Of a stretch of 52,568 bases of DNA, positions 22,501 through 32,400 are shown one piece after another. The stretch is taken from contig DASXUQ010000015.1 in NCBI GenBank assembly GCA_036504735.1, positions 1 through 52,568 on the forward strand, given 5' to 3'. Both the position numbers and the translations under genes were made by a program. Position 1 is the stretch's first letter. Every line of letters starts with the position of its first letter. The DNA is from a bacterium. Its GTDB lineage: Bacteria > Electryoneota > RPQS01. Under the pieces are notes generated by a model. The model had not been told where the DNA came from. It did not search any database and saw nothing but the letters and a program-made list of their open reading frames with translations.

Positions 22501-24754
22501 TGCCCGATGTGATCTGTACGCCCGGAGAGGCCGTCGTCAACGTGCCGGTAATACCGGTGACCGTGGTGGTCGTGCCGGTGTTGGCAAGGTTGATCACCAG
22601 ATCCACGGTTTCGCCGGGATTCAACACGTGGTTGTTGTCACCGATTGTGCCGCCGATGTTGTCGTCATCGACGGTCACCGAGTTCAATGCCAGCGTTGCC
22701 GTGCCGGAAACGACCTGAATCGAGTCGATATAGGCTTTGAGATTCTCGCGCGTAATCGTGACCTGCATGTAGCCGGTGGTGGCGGTGGAGCAGGGAAGAT
22801 TGATCTGGCCGCTGGCATTGGTGTAGCCACGGCTAAAGGTTTCCGTGCCCTTCAACAGACACACGAAGGCGTCCTTGACGGGAGCCGACGTCTCGGAATT
22901 GATTACCGTGATCGCCACGTTGTTCGCGCCGCGGTTGATCGAGGCCGGCTTCGTGACGTTGGCGATGACCGGACGGTAGCGCCAGATGGCCACGGCAGGG
23001 TCGCCCATCAAGTTGTTCCAGTTGGAGAACGATGTCGTTTCCGTCGGGTGCGAAACGTGGTAATTGCGGTACAATTCCAACTTGCCGGCTACGAGCGCGG
23101 CGCCCTGCGACTGGATATCCAGCACATAGAGGCCATACATGACGCCCGCGTCGATGATGTTGTTGTACGGGACATGCGTGCTGGTGGTCGCCACGCCGAC
23201 GCAGCCGATCGCGCCCTTGGGATTGGACGGTGTCTGTCCGGACGGCCTGAGCCAGTGTTCGCTGACGGCGTCGCCGTCGAAGTCGCCCGTGCCGCAGGTC
23301 ACGGCCATGACAAACGGCGTCATCGGGTAGGCGTTGATCGCGTCTACCGTGCCCGTCACCGTTTCACTGACCCAGCTCATGCGGTGGTTGAAAACCGAAA
23401 TACCGGACTGCAAATGGCTGTTCAAATCCGTGGTGGACATGCCGCCCGAATAGACGTTCCACGCCACCGGATTGATGCCGTGCTGCAGCATGATCTCGCG
23501 CGTGTACGCCTTGGTCGTGGCGTTGGACGGAATATGAGCCGTATGGGCCGCGCACCACCCGCTGGTAAACCAGGTGGTGTTGGTCATGTAAGGATTGGAT
23601 TCGTAGTTGATGGACTTTGCCACCACCGATGCGAGGGAGTTGTCGTCGATCGCCGTGAGGCGGCCAATTGCCACGTCCGGCACCGGATCCGGATTCTCGC
23701 CGGCGTTATTGATCAGCTTCCCGTAGTAATTGTCGTACTCTCCGCCCGACGTCGTGCCGGTCGGAATCGCGTACGTACCGGTCACGTCACCCAGCAGACA
23801 CACGCTCTCGAGCTGGCCGTTGCTGGAAGTGTACAGGTTATTGATGTAGGTACGGATTGCCGAAGCTGTGGTCCCCGTCTCCGCCGTGGTGGCGTAGACG
23901 GCATCCAGTCCGCGCCGCTTCTTCCAGGTCACAAGATTCTGCGCCTGCGTAATGGCGGCGGCAATATTCGGGCACACCACCAGATATTTTCCCGGCAGAA
24001 CAGGAAGCGCATCCAGCGCGCTGCCGTCGAAATTCTCGAATTGCCGGTAGATCTTCTTGAAATCGGGGCTGATGGACGTGGGCGTAATGTGAATTTCGCT
24101 CGCGCCGACGCCGCCGGTATTGCTCACCATGACATCAATCGAATTGTACACGCGCATCTGGTGCGTTACCGGATTGATCTGCACCGGATAAGCGGACACC
24201 ACCACGAAGCGGACGTCGCGCACCGCAGCAGGGTCGGAAACTTCGGCAATATTCGCCGGATACCACCGGTCTTCCGTATAAATGCTGGCGAGTGGAGAAG
24301 AGAAGCCGTCAATCGGCGCGCCTTCCGATCCTTCCAGCAATTGAACGGGAGAAATATCATGATCAAAGGTCTGCACCGTGAACGATTGATTGACCACGGT
24401 CAGCGCCACATCACCGGTGTTGCCGATCATGGCCATACGGTGTACGGTCGGCAGATCGGGAGCGCCCGGATCAAGCGTGGAAGCCTCACCGGACAGCCGG
24501 ACCGTGGAATAGTCCGCGCCGTTCAACGTAACGGTGCCGAATTCGAGCGGCGGATCCGTGAACCGCAACCGGACCGATTCCGGATTGGGATCCACCACGG
24601 TGACGGGCATTTCCCGTACCGCGTCCGGACCGGACAGACGGTAAAAATTAGCCGGCAGCTTTGGCGGGGTCGTCGAACCGTGCGTGGCGGCCACACTAAG
24701 CGAGGCAAACACCACCAAGAGCAGGCACGCCGTCATCCATGCCTTCGGTTTCAT
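19583..24754 (-). CDS. Giant secreted gingipain-like (peptidase C25 fold) multidomain protein
   Basis: 1723 aa from ATG 24754, chosen because it gives a clean signal peptide (MKPKAWMTACLLLVVFASLS); in-frame Mets at 24817 and 24781 only add a polar leader. Order: C25 propeptide-like region (~30-240); C25 caspase-like domain (~250-600: LPGKYLVVCPNIAAAI, WKKRRGLDAVYATT, VCLLGD, DVAIGRL); a carboxypeptidase-regulatory-like beta domain; CARDB-like modules (NPGETVDL, NPGEEGDF); a nidogen-like domain (FYGRAFNQITVCTNGWLSFG, AYWDDL); two Kre9-like repeats (PRGSEQW, PNGGELYPTG); and a C-terminal Fn3-like module ending RRYYRVFAADVP. The C25 Cys is kept (AVTCGTGDFD, near 23295) but the GHG histidine motif reads NHRMSW. 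No T9SS type A tail. Likely a surface or extracellular protein with doubtful protease activity. Confidence 0.85.
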   Translation of the reverse strand: MKPKAWMTACLLLVVFASLSVAATHGSTTPPKLPANFYRLSGPDAVREMPVTVVDPNPESVRLRFTDPPLEFGTVTLNGADYSTVRLSGEASTLDPGAPDLPTVHRMAMIGNTGDVALTVVNQSFTVQTFDHDISPVQLLEGSEGAPIDGFSSPLASIYTEDRWYPANIAEVSDPAAVRDVRFVVVSAYPVQINPVTHQMRVYNSIDVMVSNTGGVGASEIHITPTSISPDFKKIYRQFENFDGSALDALPVLPGKYLVVCPNIAAAITQAQNLVTWKKRRGLDAVYATTAETGTTASAIRTYINNLYTSSNGQLESVCLLGDVTGTYAIPTGTTSGGEYDNYYGKLINNAGENPDPVPDVAIGRLTAIDDNSLASVVAKSINYESNPYMTNTTWFTSGWCAAHTAHIPSNATTKAYTREIMLQHGINPVAWNVYSGGMSTTDLNSHLQSGISVFNHRMSWVSETVTGTVDAINAYPMTPFVMAVTCGTGDFDGDAVSEHWLRPSGQTPSNPKGAIGCVGVATTSTHVPYNNIIDAGVMYGLYVLDIQSQGAALVAGKLELYRNYHVSHPTETTSFSNWNNLMGDPAVAIWRYRPVIANVTKPASINRGANNVAITVINSETSAPVKDAFVCLLKGTETFSRGYTNASGQINLPCSTATTGYMQVTITRENLKAYIDSIQVVSGTATLALNSVTVDDDNIGGTIGDNNHVLNPGETVDLVINLANTGTTTTVTGITGTLTTASPGVQITSGISAYPNLAPGSNANPTTSFRVVVTSVFDNEPATFFLNLASSIGTQTVRVDLTPRAPNIVYVSQAFSGPGGNVNPGEEGDFTVTMRNSGARTMVSSTGILRSLDPFVQVTDSIGTFGTIASNGTGTNSTDRFHIVVNGGAFNGHRTVMQLVMTDANGFRDSTVFDSSHFFQSDTTLFTPNAANFYITTGPAVSTSPTGPDERGYYAYDNSETQPSGSGSTYQWVELHPGSGTSLNFNDTAEDGDQSSVLNLPFNFTFYGRAFNQITVCTNGWLSFGSSTQVDFRNYRMGSPIGPPNIVAAYWDDLKAWGADNNVYWYYNSTEHYYAVEWKVQTLWTSVDEIFEVLLYDPSYYPTARGDGKIKVQYNTVNLSANQDNSGNDNYYATVGIENADHSTGIDYYYWNVYSPCSASLVNGRSIMFTTDGNGQLNPSVTVVQPRGSEQWYVGQVYDLLWTTTAVQGNINIALNRNYPSGTWETLFSNIPNSSSQAWTVTGPATSSARIRMTSVTNPAVGDTCAANFTIIMPTATLLTPNGGELYPTGGAATVSWTSTGLGPVRVEFNRNYPSATWELISASASADFDWTVTGPPTNSARIRITGISVPAVGDTSNANFTIGIPPVITHTPHADQNLGPVLFTAHVTDDVPGFTPKVFYRLVNAVSYDSLPLVATGYPTEYAATTPVLSAGSYEYYFRATDAQFLSTYLPASGTYRMNVAAIGGGWLAYDDSVAERYNWVDGEGFKWAVKFDPGTYPFALTAGRFAICPTNPTGSHWPILFQVISADGPGGLPGTILFSDTTGVAGNTVGGLPAGAAWADVVTRTNGQSLQINSPFYLSVGNQEPRSNPVAFAEDTTSTRSHQSYVYDNCDHNWYNEDGGHLSNRPGNRMIRANGFPLGPLQVVIYKADSATVSSSVMRWTSVGAPFYHVYTSTNATGPFDTMIGSVAGPATGQVVTYTDTNAINLGVRRYYRVFAADVP

Positions 24755-25146
24755 CACAACAAATCCTGGGCAAGACTTCATCGGGTTCTTCTCTCGAAAA
24801 CAATGTGGGACTTTCATAGGATATCCGAATTTAGGTAATTTACCATTTATCAAACGCGAAAGCAATACGCGCCTGATAGTCAGGAAAATTCGACGACAAA
24901 TTCAACTTGAACATTACTCAGGGCTTCGTCGCTCATAGCGTGCGTAATGCGGGCGGCGCTGCACATGTCTCCGTATTGCCCGGGAATCTGCCTGATTGTG
25001 GAGAATTCTGCACAGCCTATCGCGCTGGGTCATCATGGCTGAATTCCACTTTCGCCATTCTGAATTCTCGCGGCCAGATTTCTCTGTAGTGCAAAGAAAA
25101 GGCCGCAAGAATGCATCTATGACATCGAAATATGCGAAACGCAATA
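24755..25146. other. Intergenic region between two C25-like genes
   Basis: No gene is recognisable. The stretch nearest 24755 is AT-rich and must hold the promoter and leader of the downstream giant gene; the rest has only short inverted repeats. Small open frames here lack ribosome-binding sites and protein-like composition. Confidence 0.5.
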
Positions 25147-25180
25147 GCAGAAGGCTCAGGATTTTTCCTGAGCCTTCTGC
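25147..25180. terminator. Perfect 15-bp hairpin downstream of the 1398-aa C25-like gene
   Basis: GCAGAAGGCTCAGGA (25147-25161) pairs perfectly with 25166-25180; the loop is TTTT. It begins 26 nt after the gene's stop on the minus strand. No T-tract follows. Its core CAGAAGGCTC also occurs in the hairpin at 6791-6836. Confidence 0.75.
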
Positions 25181-25205
25181 CGAAGCCGTCTCTTTCATCT
25201 CTGCG

Positions 25206-28200
25206 TTATCGTTCGCGTTTCACGGGACCCGGCCGGTCCGCAGTGGTCGCCGAGGGCGGCGAAACCATGGACTCGATGGGCGACGCCGCATTTCCGGCGG
25301 GGGATTCCGCCTGCACGATGTAGAAGTAGCGCTGGCTCCCGGGAGCAACATCGGTATAGCTTGTGTCCGACACTGTGGCAAGGTATGAGCCGGCGCCGGG
25401 AACGAAACCGGCATCGTTCCCCCGATACACACGGTACTGCACGGAAGGCAGCGGTATGCCGTGAACGTCGCTGTGCACGGCGTTCCACAACAGAACCACA
25501 TCGGGCGCCGCATTGTAAACGACTAAATTCACCGGGGACTGCGGTGTGCTGCTGGGGTACTTAGCCGTCGTAAACAGAATTGCCCGTCCGCCGGTCAAAG
25601 CGGCGGCGCCGGGAATGGCCGGGCTTACCTGATTCCAGTAACTATACTGCACGCCATCGGTATTGTTCAGATTTTCGATGCCCACCGTGCAATAATCATT
25701 GGAACTGTAAGCGTCCGTCGTGTTGTTGCAGGTCAGGTACTGGAACAGAATCTCGCCATCGCCGGTGGGAGTCGCCGGATAGCCCGCTTCATACAGAATG
25801 CACTCGAACGTCTCGTCCGGATACGGCGCGGATCCATTGTACTTCTGCACATGGCTCCATTCGAGAATGTAGCGGTGGTTCGTCGCGTCATAATAGGAAT
25901 ACACTCCGGCGGGAGATGGCGGAACAAACGCGGTGACGCTCAAAGTGTATGCGCCGGAACTGGTGCCGTAGCCATCTACAATAATGTAGTACGTCGTTCC
26001 CGCCGTCATGGCCTGAGTGATCTGAGACTGGTAGCTGCAAAAGTCATCGTTGCAGGAGACTTCGCTGCTGCCGGGACAGGAGCCGCCGGTGCGGATCATC
26101 AGTCCCGTATCGTAGGAGCTGCCACAGAGCGACACCACGTAACTTCCCGTGGCCGTGGGTGTCCATTGGTAAATGACATCCGGCGCCCCACCAACGGAGC
26201 AGGAACTTGTGGTAAAGTTGTTCGCCTGTCCTGCAGTCGTTCCGGCGTCGGTATAGGGCACGGAGGGAATAACGGTGGCCGGGCAGTTGTCGCTGCCCTG
26301 ATCCAGCGCATGAACCTCGCCGCGTCCGTCCGTTAAAGTGGTGGAGGGGGGAATGCGCAGATCATCCCAAAACGGCGCAATCATCCGCGACGGACCCAGA
26401 GCGGAGGGTATGGCATAGTTGCGGAAATCCGTGAAGGGGCTGTTGTCCGCGCCCATTGCAAGCCAGCCGTTCGAACAGACCGCAATCTGCGTGAAGGCCT
26501 GCCCGTAGTAGCGGAATGCGAACGGAAGATCGACCACCACGGTGGTATCCGCTTCATCCGCGGCATCGGTGATGGGAACAACCGTTCCCGCGCCGCCGCT
26601 GCGTGGATCGATTTCCACCCAATTATAGGTGGGGTGCTTGGCAAAATTCACGTCGGTATTATCGAATGCCCAATAGCCGTAGGCGTCCGGCGGAGTCGGC
26701 GAACTGGACGCCACCGAACCCATCACCAGACTGAAGTTCACCGTGTCGGAGAATCCATTGGCGAGGGGGAAGATGCACTGGAAGGGAATCCGCTCGCCGG
26801 GATAGGCATCGGTTGTCGCCGTCAGACTAAACGTATTCCCCGAATTGTTACATTGGCCATTAACCGTGGCCGCGGTGAAACTTCCCACGCTGTCCGTCAC
26901 CAGCACCGCGAGGCTCCCTGAACGCAGGTAGCCGACGGTATTCGCCAGTGTCGCGGCGCGTCCCGCATTGACCAGTGTCAGGTAAAGCTGTCCGCTTTCG
27001 CCCGGATCCAGAATCCCGTTGCCGACATTCTGCAAGGTACTGCTCACCAGTTGCAGCGCCCCGTTGGCCGCGCGGATTGGAATGGCATTGGTCCACGTGT
27101 GGGCGGCATCATCCGTGACCGTCAGCGTGAACTGCAGTGTGCGGCCATCCGGCACATAATTGGAAAGGCTGAACACAAACGGCGCGGCAGGGGAGACGGT
27201 TGCTCCGGGAGAAATCGTGCCGTAATTCTGTGCGCCCGGAGTCAGCGTCACATACGGATCACTGATGGAAAGCGAAGCCGAAACGCCGGTAACCGCCGCC
27301 GAGCCCCAGTTTTTGAGCGGCAGAGAAAGTTCGAGCGTCTCACCCGGATTGGCCAGACCGTCGCCATTCCCCTGACTCGGTGCGATGTTGTCGTCATTCA
27401 AGGAGAAATTCGACGTTGGAGGCGCCACATACTGAGCAGCGTTGGTGACCAGCGCGTAATTTGCCGCGGGCCGGCAGTTGTGCTTGGTGGCGGTAATGAA
27501 CAGCGTGTCCACGCTGCTCGTCGTAAAATTCAGCGTGACCTGCCCTGAAGCATTGGTCCAATCGCCGACGAATACTTCCGTACCCTTCAGCAGATTGACG
27601 TACGCCCCCGGCACCGGCTGGTTAGTCGCTTCCGTGACGGTCAGGGTCAACGTATTGGCTCCGGTCGACAGCGTGGCGGGATTGTTGACGTACAGCGTAT
27701 CCGGAGTGTCGTTGAACACGTCAATTGCCGGATCGCCCAACAGCGTGGTGATGCCCATGAAGAAGGTTACGCGGCCCACGGATGAATCCGCCGGATAGCT
27801 GCGGTAGACTTCAAGCTTGGCACGCCGCAGGGCTCCGCCGGTGCTGTGAATACCTTCGGTCATCATCCCCTGCACCGCGCCGCTCATCAGGCAATTGTTG
27901 TAGCGGGTGTTGGTGTGAATAGACGACATGCCGCAGATTGCCACGGCGCCGGTAGGGCTGGAGACCGTTCCGCCCAGCAGCAAAGCCTCGCACAGGTCAT
28001 AGCTGCTGCCGTTATAGTCATTGGTCCCGCAGGTCAGATTGAGAATATAGGGCCAGCGGCCGACGTTATTCAAAGATGACACGTTGCCGGTGCCATAACC
28101 GCTCATTCCAAGATAGCCGCGATAACACCAGAGGGAAACGCCCGAGTTGATGCTGGCGTTCATCTCGGTTGGGCCGAAGCTGACGTCTGTCCAGTATACG

Positions 28201-29402
28201 GTGTCGATGCTGGTGCTGGGGAAGCCTGCATCCATCATCCGGGCACGCACCGTGCGCATGGTCTGACACGGAGAAATACCCGAGCCGCTTCCGGCAAAAC
28301 ATCCGCCGCCCTTATACCAGTTCGGTTTGCTGCCGCCGGTAGTTGCGGTGGGTGTCTTCTCGTAGCGCAGGGTCTTGTTGACGATCTTCTGCAAGTCCGC
28401 CGTATTGTCGAAGGGCAAGCGTCCGATGTTGATGTCCGGCATCAGATCTGTGCCGTCGAGACGGGCAAAATCGTAGTCGCCGACGCCGGAGTTGCCCTCC
28501 AACGAGTAGGTGTAGCCGGGAATAATATAGGTCCCGTTGGCGTCACCCACCAGACAGACATATTCAAGCGGCGGATTCGCCGCATTGTAGCGTGCCTGAA
28601 TGTACGCCTTTACATTGGTCGTCGTGAGCGTGGCGCCGATCTGCGCAGGGCCGGCGACTTCCACCGAACGCCCCTGACGCTTGCGCCACGTGATCAGATC
28701 TTTGATTCCATTCTGTGCCAGCGTATCCTTGGAGACGATGTACAGATACGTTCCGCGTACGACGATGTCATCCAGTCCCATGTCGCCCCAGTTCGGAAGC
28801 ACGGCCCGAAGTTGCTCTGCCGTGCTCTCCGTAATAGGTCGACTATGGCCGACAACAGTACCGGTCTCCTGCACCCGCAGCGTTACGCTGCGCAGCACGC
28901 GAACCTTGTGCTGCGCGGAATTGTACTGCACGGCCTGCACGCGCAACGCCGCCAGTCCCACGCCGCCCATGATCTGGCGCGGCGTGAGAAGATAATGGGA
29001 TTCCGGCCCGTACCCGTCCCGAGCGACGCTCCCCGGGTCTTCTGCCGAAAGATTGTAGGTTCCGTCGAGATCCGTCCACTCTTCGCTCACCACTTCCAGC
29101 AGCGGATCGCCGTCATAGCGCAGCCCGATCAACCGGGAGATCGCCGGCAGTTCGGTCGCGTTCTCATCTGCCGGCTCACCGGCCAACTGAAGTTGGTCGA
29201 GAGTCGAGCCGCCGGTGTGGGCTGCGTCGGTCGTCAGACCCGACACGGTGATTCCAATTTGCCACGCATTCGAACCTTCCGCCGACATCGTCACCTCGCA
29301 CGGCTGACCGGGCAGAGTTGACGTCACCGGAATCCAGGCTCCGTAAGCGGCTCCTGCGGCAAGCAGCAGCAGGCCCAAAAGCGGGTACCATTGCAGTTTC
29401 AT
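25206..29402 (-). CDS. Giant secreted gingipain-like protein with an inserted PPC domain
   Basis: 1398 aa from ATG 29402 with GGAG 8 nt upstream. Signal peptide MKLQWYPLLGLLLLAAGAAYG. The C25-like domain spans ~210-560 (TYLYIVSKDTLAQ, WRKRQGRSVEV, VCLVGD, PDINIGRLPF). The Cys motif LTCGTNDY is present, but the position of the catalytic His (GHG) reads YRGYLG. Then come a carboxypeptidase-regulatory-like domain, CARDB-like repeats and a nidogen-like domain (YYGQAFTQIAVCSNGWLAMG, PFWDDL). A ~130-aa PPC-type domain (DVIYQWTPTATGSYVVSLCG, DTGLMIRTG, TTYYIIVDGYG; encoded at about 25930-26345) is inserted into the middle of the nidogen-like domain. The last module is Fn3-like (RYFYIVQAES) followed by a 30-aa polar tail. 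It is 76 bp downstream of the next paralogue and probably co-transcribed with it. Confidence 0.85.
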   Translation of the reverse strand: MKLQWYPLLGLLLLAAGAAYGAWIPVTSTLPGQPCEVTMSAEGSNAWQIGITVSGLTTDAAHTGGSTLDQLQLAGEPADENATELPAISRLIGLRYDGDPLLEVVSEEWTDLDGTYNLSAEDPGSVARDGYGPESHYLLTPRQIMGGVGLAALRVQAVQYNSAQHKVRVLRSVTLRVQETGTVVGHSRPITESTAEQLRAVLPNWGDMGLDDIVVRGTYLYIVSKDTLAQNGIKDLITWRKRQGRSVEVAGPAQIGATLTTTNVKAYIQARYNAANPPLEYVCLVGDANGTYIIPGYTYSLEGNSGVGDYDFARLDGTDLMPDINIGRLPFDNTADLQKIVNKTLRYEKTPTATTGGSKPNWYKGGGCFAGSGSGISPCQTMRTVRARMMDAGFPSTSIDTVYWTDVSFGPTEMNASINSGVSLWCYRGYLGMSGYGTGNVSSLNNVGRWPYILNLTCGTNDYNGSSYDLCEALLLGGTVSSPTGAVAICGMSSIHTNTRYNNCLMSGAVQGMMTEGIHSTGGALRRAKLEVYRSYPADSSVGRVTFFMGITTLLGDPAIDVFNDTPDTLYVNNPATLSTGANTLTLTVTEATNQPVPGAYVNLLKGTEVFVGDWTNASGQVTLNFTTSSVDTLFITATKHNCRPAANYALVTNAAQYVAPPTSNFSLNDDNIAPSQGNGDGLANPGETLELSLPLKNWGSAAVTGVSASLSISDPYVTLTPGAQNYGTISPGATVSPAAPFVFSLSNYVPDGRTLQFTLTVTDDAAHTWTNAIPIRAANGALQLVSSTLQNVGNGILDPGESGQLYLTLVNAGRAATLANTVGYLRSGSLAVLVTDSVGSFTAATVNGQCNNSGNTFSLTATTDAYPGERIPFQCIFPLANGFSDTVNFSLVMGSVASSSPTPPDAYGYWAFDNTDVNFAKHPTYNWVEIDPRSGGAGTVVPITDAADEADTTVVVDLPFAFRYYGQAFTQIAVCSNGWLAMGADNSPFTDFRNYAIPSALGPSRMIAPFWDDLRIPPSTTLTDGRGEVHALDQGSDNCPATVIPSVPYTDAGTTAGQANNFTTSSCSVGGAPDVIYQWTPTATGSYVVSLCGSSYDTGLMIRTGGSCPGSSEVSCNDDFCSYQSQITQAMTAGTTYYIIVDGYGTSSGAYTLSVTAFVPPSPAGVYSYYDATNHRYILEWSHVQKYNGSAPYPDETFECILYEAGYPATPTGDGEILFQYLTCNNTTDAYSSNDYCTVGIENLNNTDGVQYSYWNQVSPAIPGAAALTGGRAILFTTAKYPSSTPQSPVNLVVYNAAPDVVLLWNAVHSDVHGIPLPSVQYRVYRGNDAGFVPGAGSYLATVSDTSYTDVAPGSQRYFYIVQAESPAGNAASPIESMVSPPSATTADRPGPVKRER

Positions 29403-29478
29403 CGTAACGCTCCGTTAAGGAAGGGACATCGTCTCAGAAATTCATATCCAAAGAGCGACGGCAGAGCCGCCCGGCCAA

Positions 29479-32400
29479 TTACTGGCCGTCCCATCCAACG
29501 ACCACATAGAATCTCCTTGCGGCGGAAGCACCGTTGACAATCGTGAAGGCCGTGGCCGTCGTGCTTCCTTCCAGCGTATCGTACGGACCGGACGCGTTCA
29601 GCGAGCTGTAAATGCGGTATGCCACGTTGCCGTCCGCATCCCAGCGGAGAATAATGTCGTTTCCGGAGGGATAGCAGGTCGCGTTGATGGGGACGAGCGG
29701 CTCCGGTGGAGCGACGACAGGGGCTAAGATCGCCACATCGTCCACGTACCAGCCTTCCGAGCCGGTGGCCCGGTCGCTGCCGAAGCGCCACCGCAATTGA
29801 ATAGAATGTCCCGCATAGCCGGACAGATCCAACTGCACCTGCGTCCATGGCATGTTCGCCGTGGCCTCGGCCCAGCAGAAACGTCCGGGCATCGGTCCCG
29901 TATACGGCGTCGTCAGACCCGCCATGTAGCGGAATATCCGGGTATACCCTGCCGCAGGCGTCACGGGGTTGAAGGGGCCGCCGTTATCGGAGAGTTCCAG
30001 CACGCCACCGTCGTAAGCGGAATCCGGATACTGGCCCGAGACTTCAGACTGGATCTGATACATGAAACTCAGAGTAGCGTTCTGAGGCAGATTGGCAATT
30101 ACCGGGGACGTCAGCCTTGCATCGCAGGAATCGAGATAGTTGCCCGTGCCCGTGTCGCCGCACTTCCATGAGGTGGTACCGCTGTAAGCCCGCTCCGTCG
30201 AGAGGTTCCAGTTGTCACGCCACGGGGCCACCGTATTGTGGCTCCAACTGCCCGCGCCGTTTTCGAAGTTGTCGAAGTAGACAGACTGAATCTGCTCAAT
30301 GGTGAAGCTGTTGTCCGAGACATCCGTGTCCGTCGCGTCACCTGAAGACGTCAGCCGCACATAGCAGTTGGCCGACGTGCCCGCCGGTACGGTTACGGTA
30401 TATTGTCCGGTGTTCGGCGCGGCCGCGTTCAGCAGCAGCCACGGACCCGTGACTCCCGCGCGGGACAGCTCTACGCGAATCGTCGAGGAAGGCGAGCCGC
30501 CCTGCCATGTGATGGTCGCCGCACTGTCCACTGCCCACACTTCGCCGCCGTTGGGGCTGGTTAAGCGCAGCGAAGCGATAATGAACGCGCCATCCGAAAG
30601 ATCGGTATCGGTCGGGGTTTCTACCGACGAAATTTTCGCGAAGCAGTTGGAAGACACCGGTCCGCTCGGGGTGAAGGCAAACACGCCGTTGTTGGGAGTG
30701 GATGCGGTGACGGTCTCCCACGGGCCGGAGTTTCCGCTGCGGGAAAGTTCGATGCGCACATGGTCGGTGTGATTTCCGCCGTACCATGAAACGGTATTGG
30801 ACGTGTTCTGATACCAGACCGTGTTGGCTTCAGGCGAGAGCAAGGTCAGGGCCGCCGGTGCGGCGCCCAGGCCTTCCGTCGTAAACAGAATCGCACGGCC
30901 ATTTTGCACGGTGGCGCCGCCGCTCGAATAGACGTTCTCGTAGGCGTACTGTAGTCCCTGTGTGTTTCCCGGCTTTTGAATGCCGATGGTGCAGCCCGGC
31001 GCTTCGTCGTTGTACTGGTTCGCGACGTTCATTGTCACCTGATTGTACTGCACGAGAATCTTGCCGTCGCCCGTCGCGGTCGGAGCATACGTCGTATCGT
31101 AGAGGATCACTTCAAAGTCCAGCGGGGTCGAATAGTTCGCGCCGACGCCGGCTTTCCACTGAACGATGTAGCGATGATTGGTCGCGTCATTGCGCACCCA
31201 CACTCCTTCGCCGCTGTTGCTCGTGCGCAGATCGTCCCAATACGGGCCAATCATGGCATCGGGAGCCTGCATCGCCGGAATTGCGTAGTTGCGGAAGCCG
31301 TCGTACCAGGACTGATCGCCGAAGGCGCACCAGCCGTTGGAGCAGACCGTCAGTGAATCGTAGACCCGGCCGTAGAATTTGAAGCTGAAGGGCAGATGTA
31401 CCACGGCGGAGTAAACCGGCGTCGGCGTGGTCTTGTCGCCCGGATCGGCGATGTTCAGGTTCGTTCCGGTCGACGAGATGTCCACGTAGTTGTACGTCGG
31501 GTGCAGATCGTAGGTCAGATCCGTATTGTCATAGGCAAAATAGCCGTAGGCATCGGGTCCGGTCGGGTCCGCCGCGGTCGCCGTGCCGACACTGACAACA
31601 AAGGATGTGGTGTCCACAAAGCCGTTGGATGACGTCAGAATCAAAGTCATCGGGGCCTGATGGCCGCGGAAGGTCAATGGATTGGAATAGAGCGTCAACA
31701 CGTCCGTGGTGTTGGAATCCAGTGCTCCCGCCGCAATGTCGCCGAAATAGGCGTCGGCATCGCTGGCGGTGACCATGGAACTCCCCGACACGAGGTGCGC
31801 ATTGACTCCGGTCATGGCCACCGTCCCGCGATTCTTCACGACCACCTGCACATTGACGTTCGTGCCGGGATCAAAGTTGGTGGAAAGATGCTGGCGCTGG
31901 TACCATGCTTCGGGAGCCGCACAAGTCAACGGGATTACGCCAACCGTCTGCCCGGCAGATGACGTGGTCGTCACGGTAAGCAGAACCTGAACGTCGTTTT
32001 GTAAGTCCGAAGCGACGTGGATCCGGAACGGGGTAGCGCCGAGCGCCGAGTCGCCCGCGGCAATATTGGCATACGAAGATGTGGCACTGGTTACCGTCAC
32101 GCCGGCGTGGTCACTGGTCAAGGTCGCCGAGACGCCTGTGGCCGTGCCGCTGCTGCCGAAATTGCGAATGTAGGTCGGCAGGTCGATGGTCTCGCCCGGG
32201 TTCATCAGGTGATTGCCGTTGCCCTGCGTGCCGCCGGTGTTGTCATCATCCACCGTCCATGTGCACAGCATCGGATTAACTGCCGCCTGAGCACAGTTGA
32301 TGGTGTACAGGTACGGCTTGTGATTGCGTTTGGTCACCGTCAAATACATGCTGCCGGTCTGGCGCACATTCACCGGGAGGGTGATATGTCCCTGCAGGTC

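Noticed and set aside
22628-24838. Open frame of 736 codons opposite the first giant C25-like gene
   Set aside because: It is antisense to a gene with a signal peptide and clear domains; its product is Arg/His/Val-rich with no family resemblance, as expected for the shadow of a GC-rich gene.
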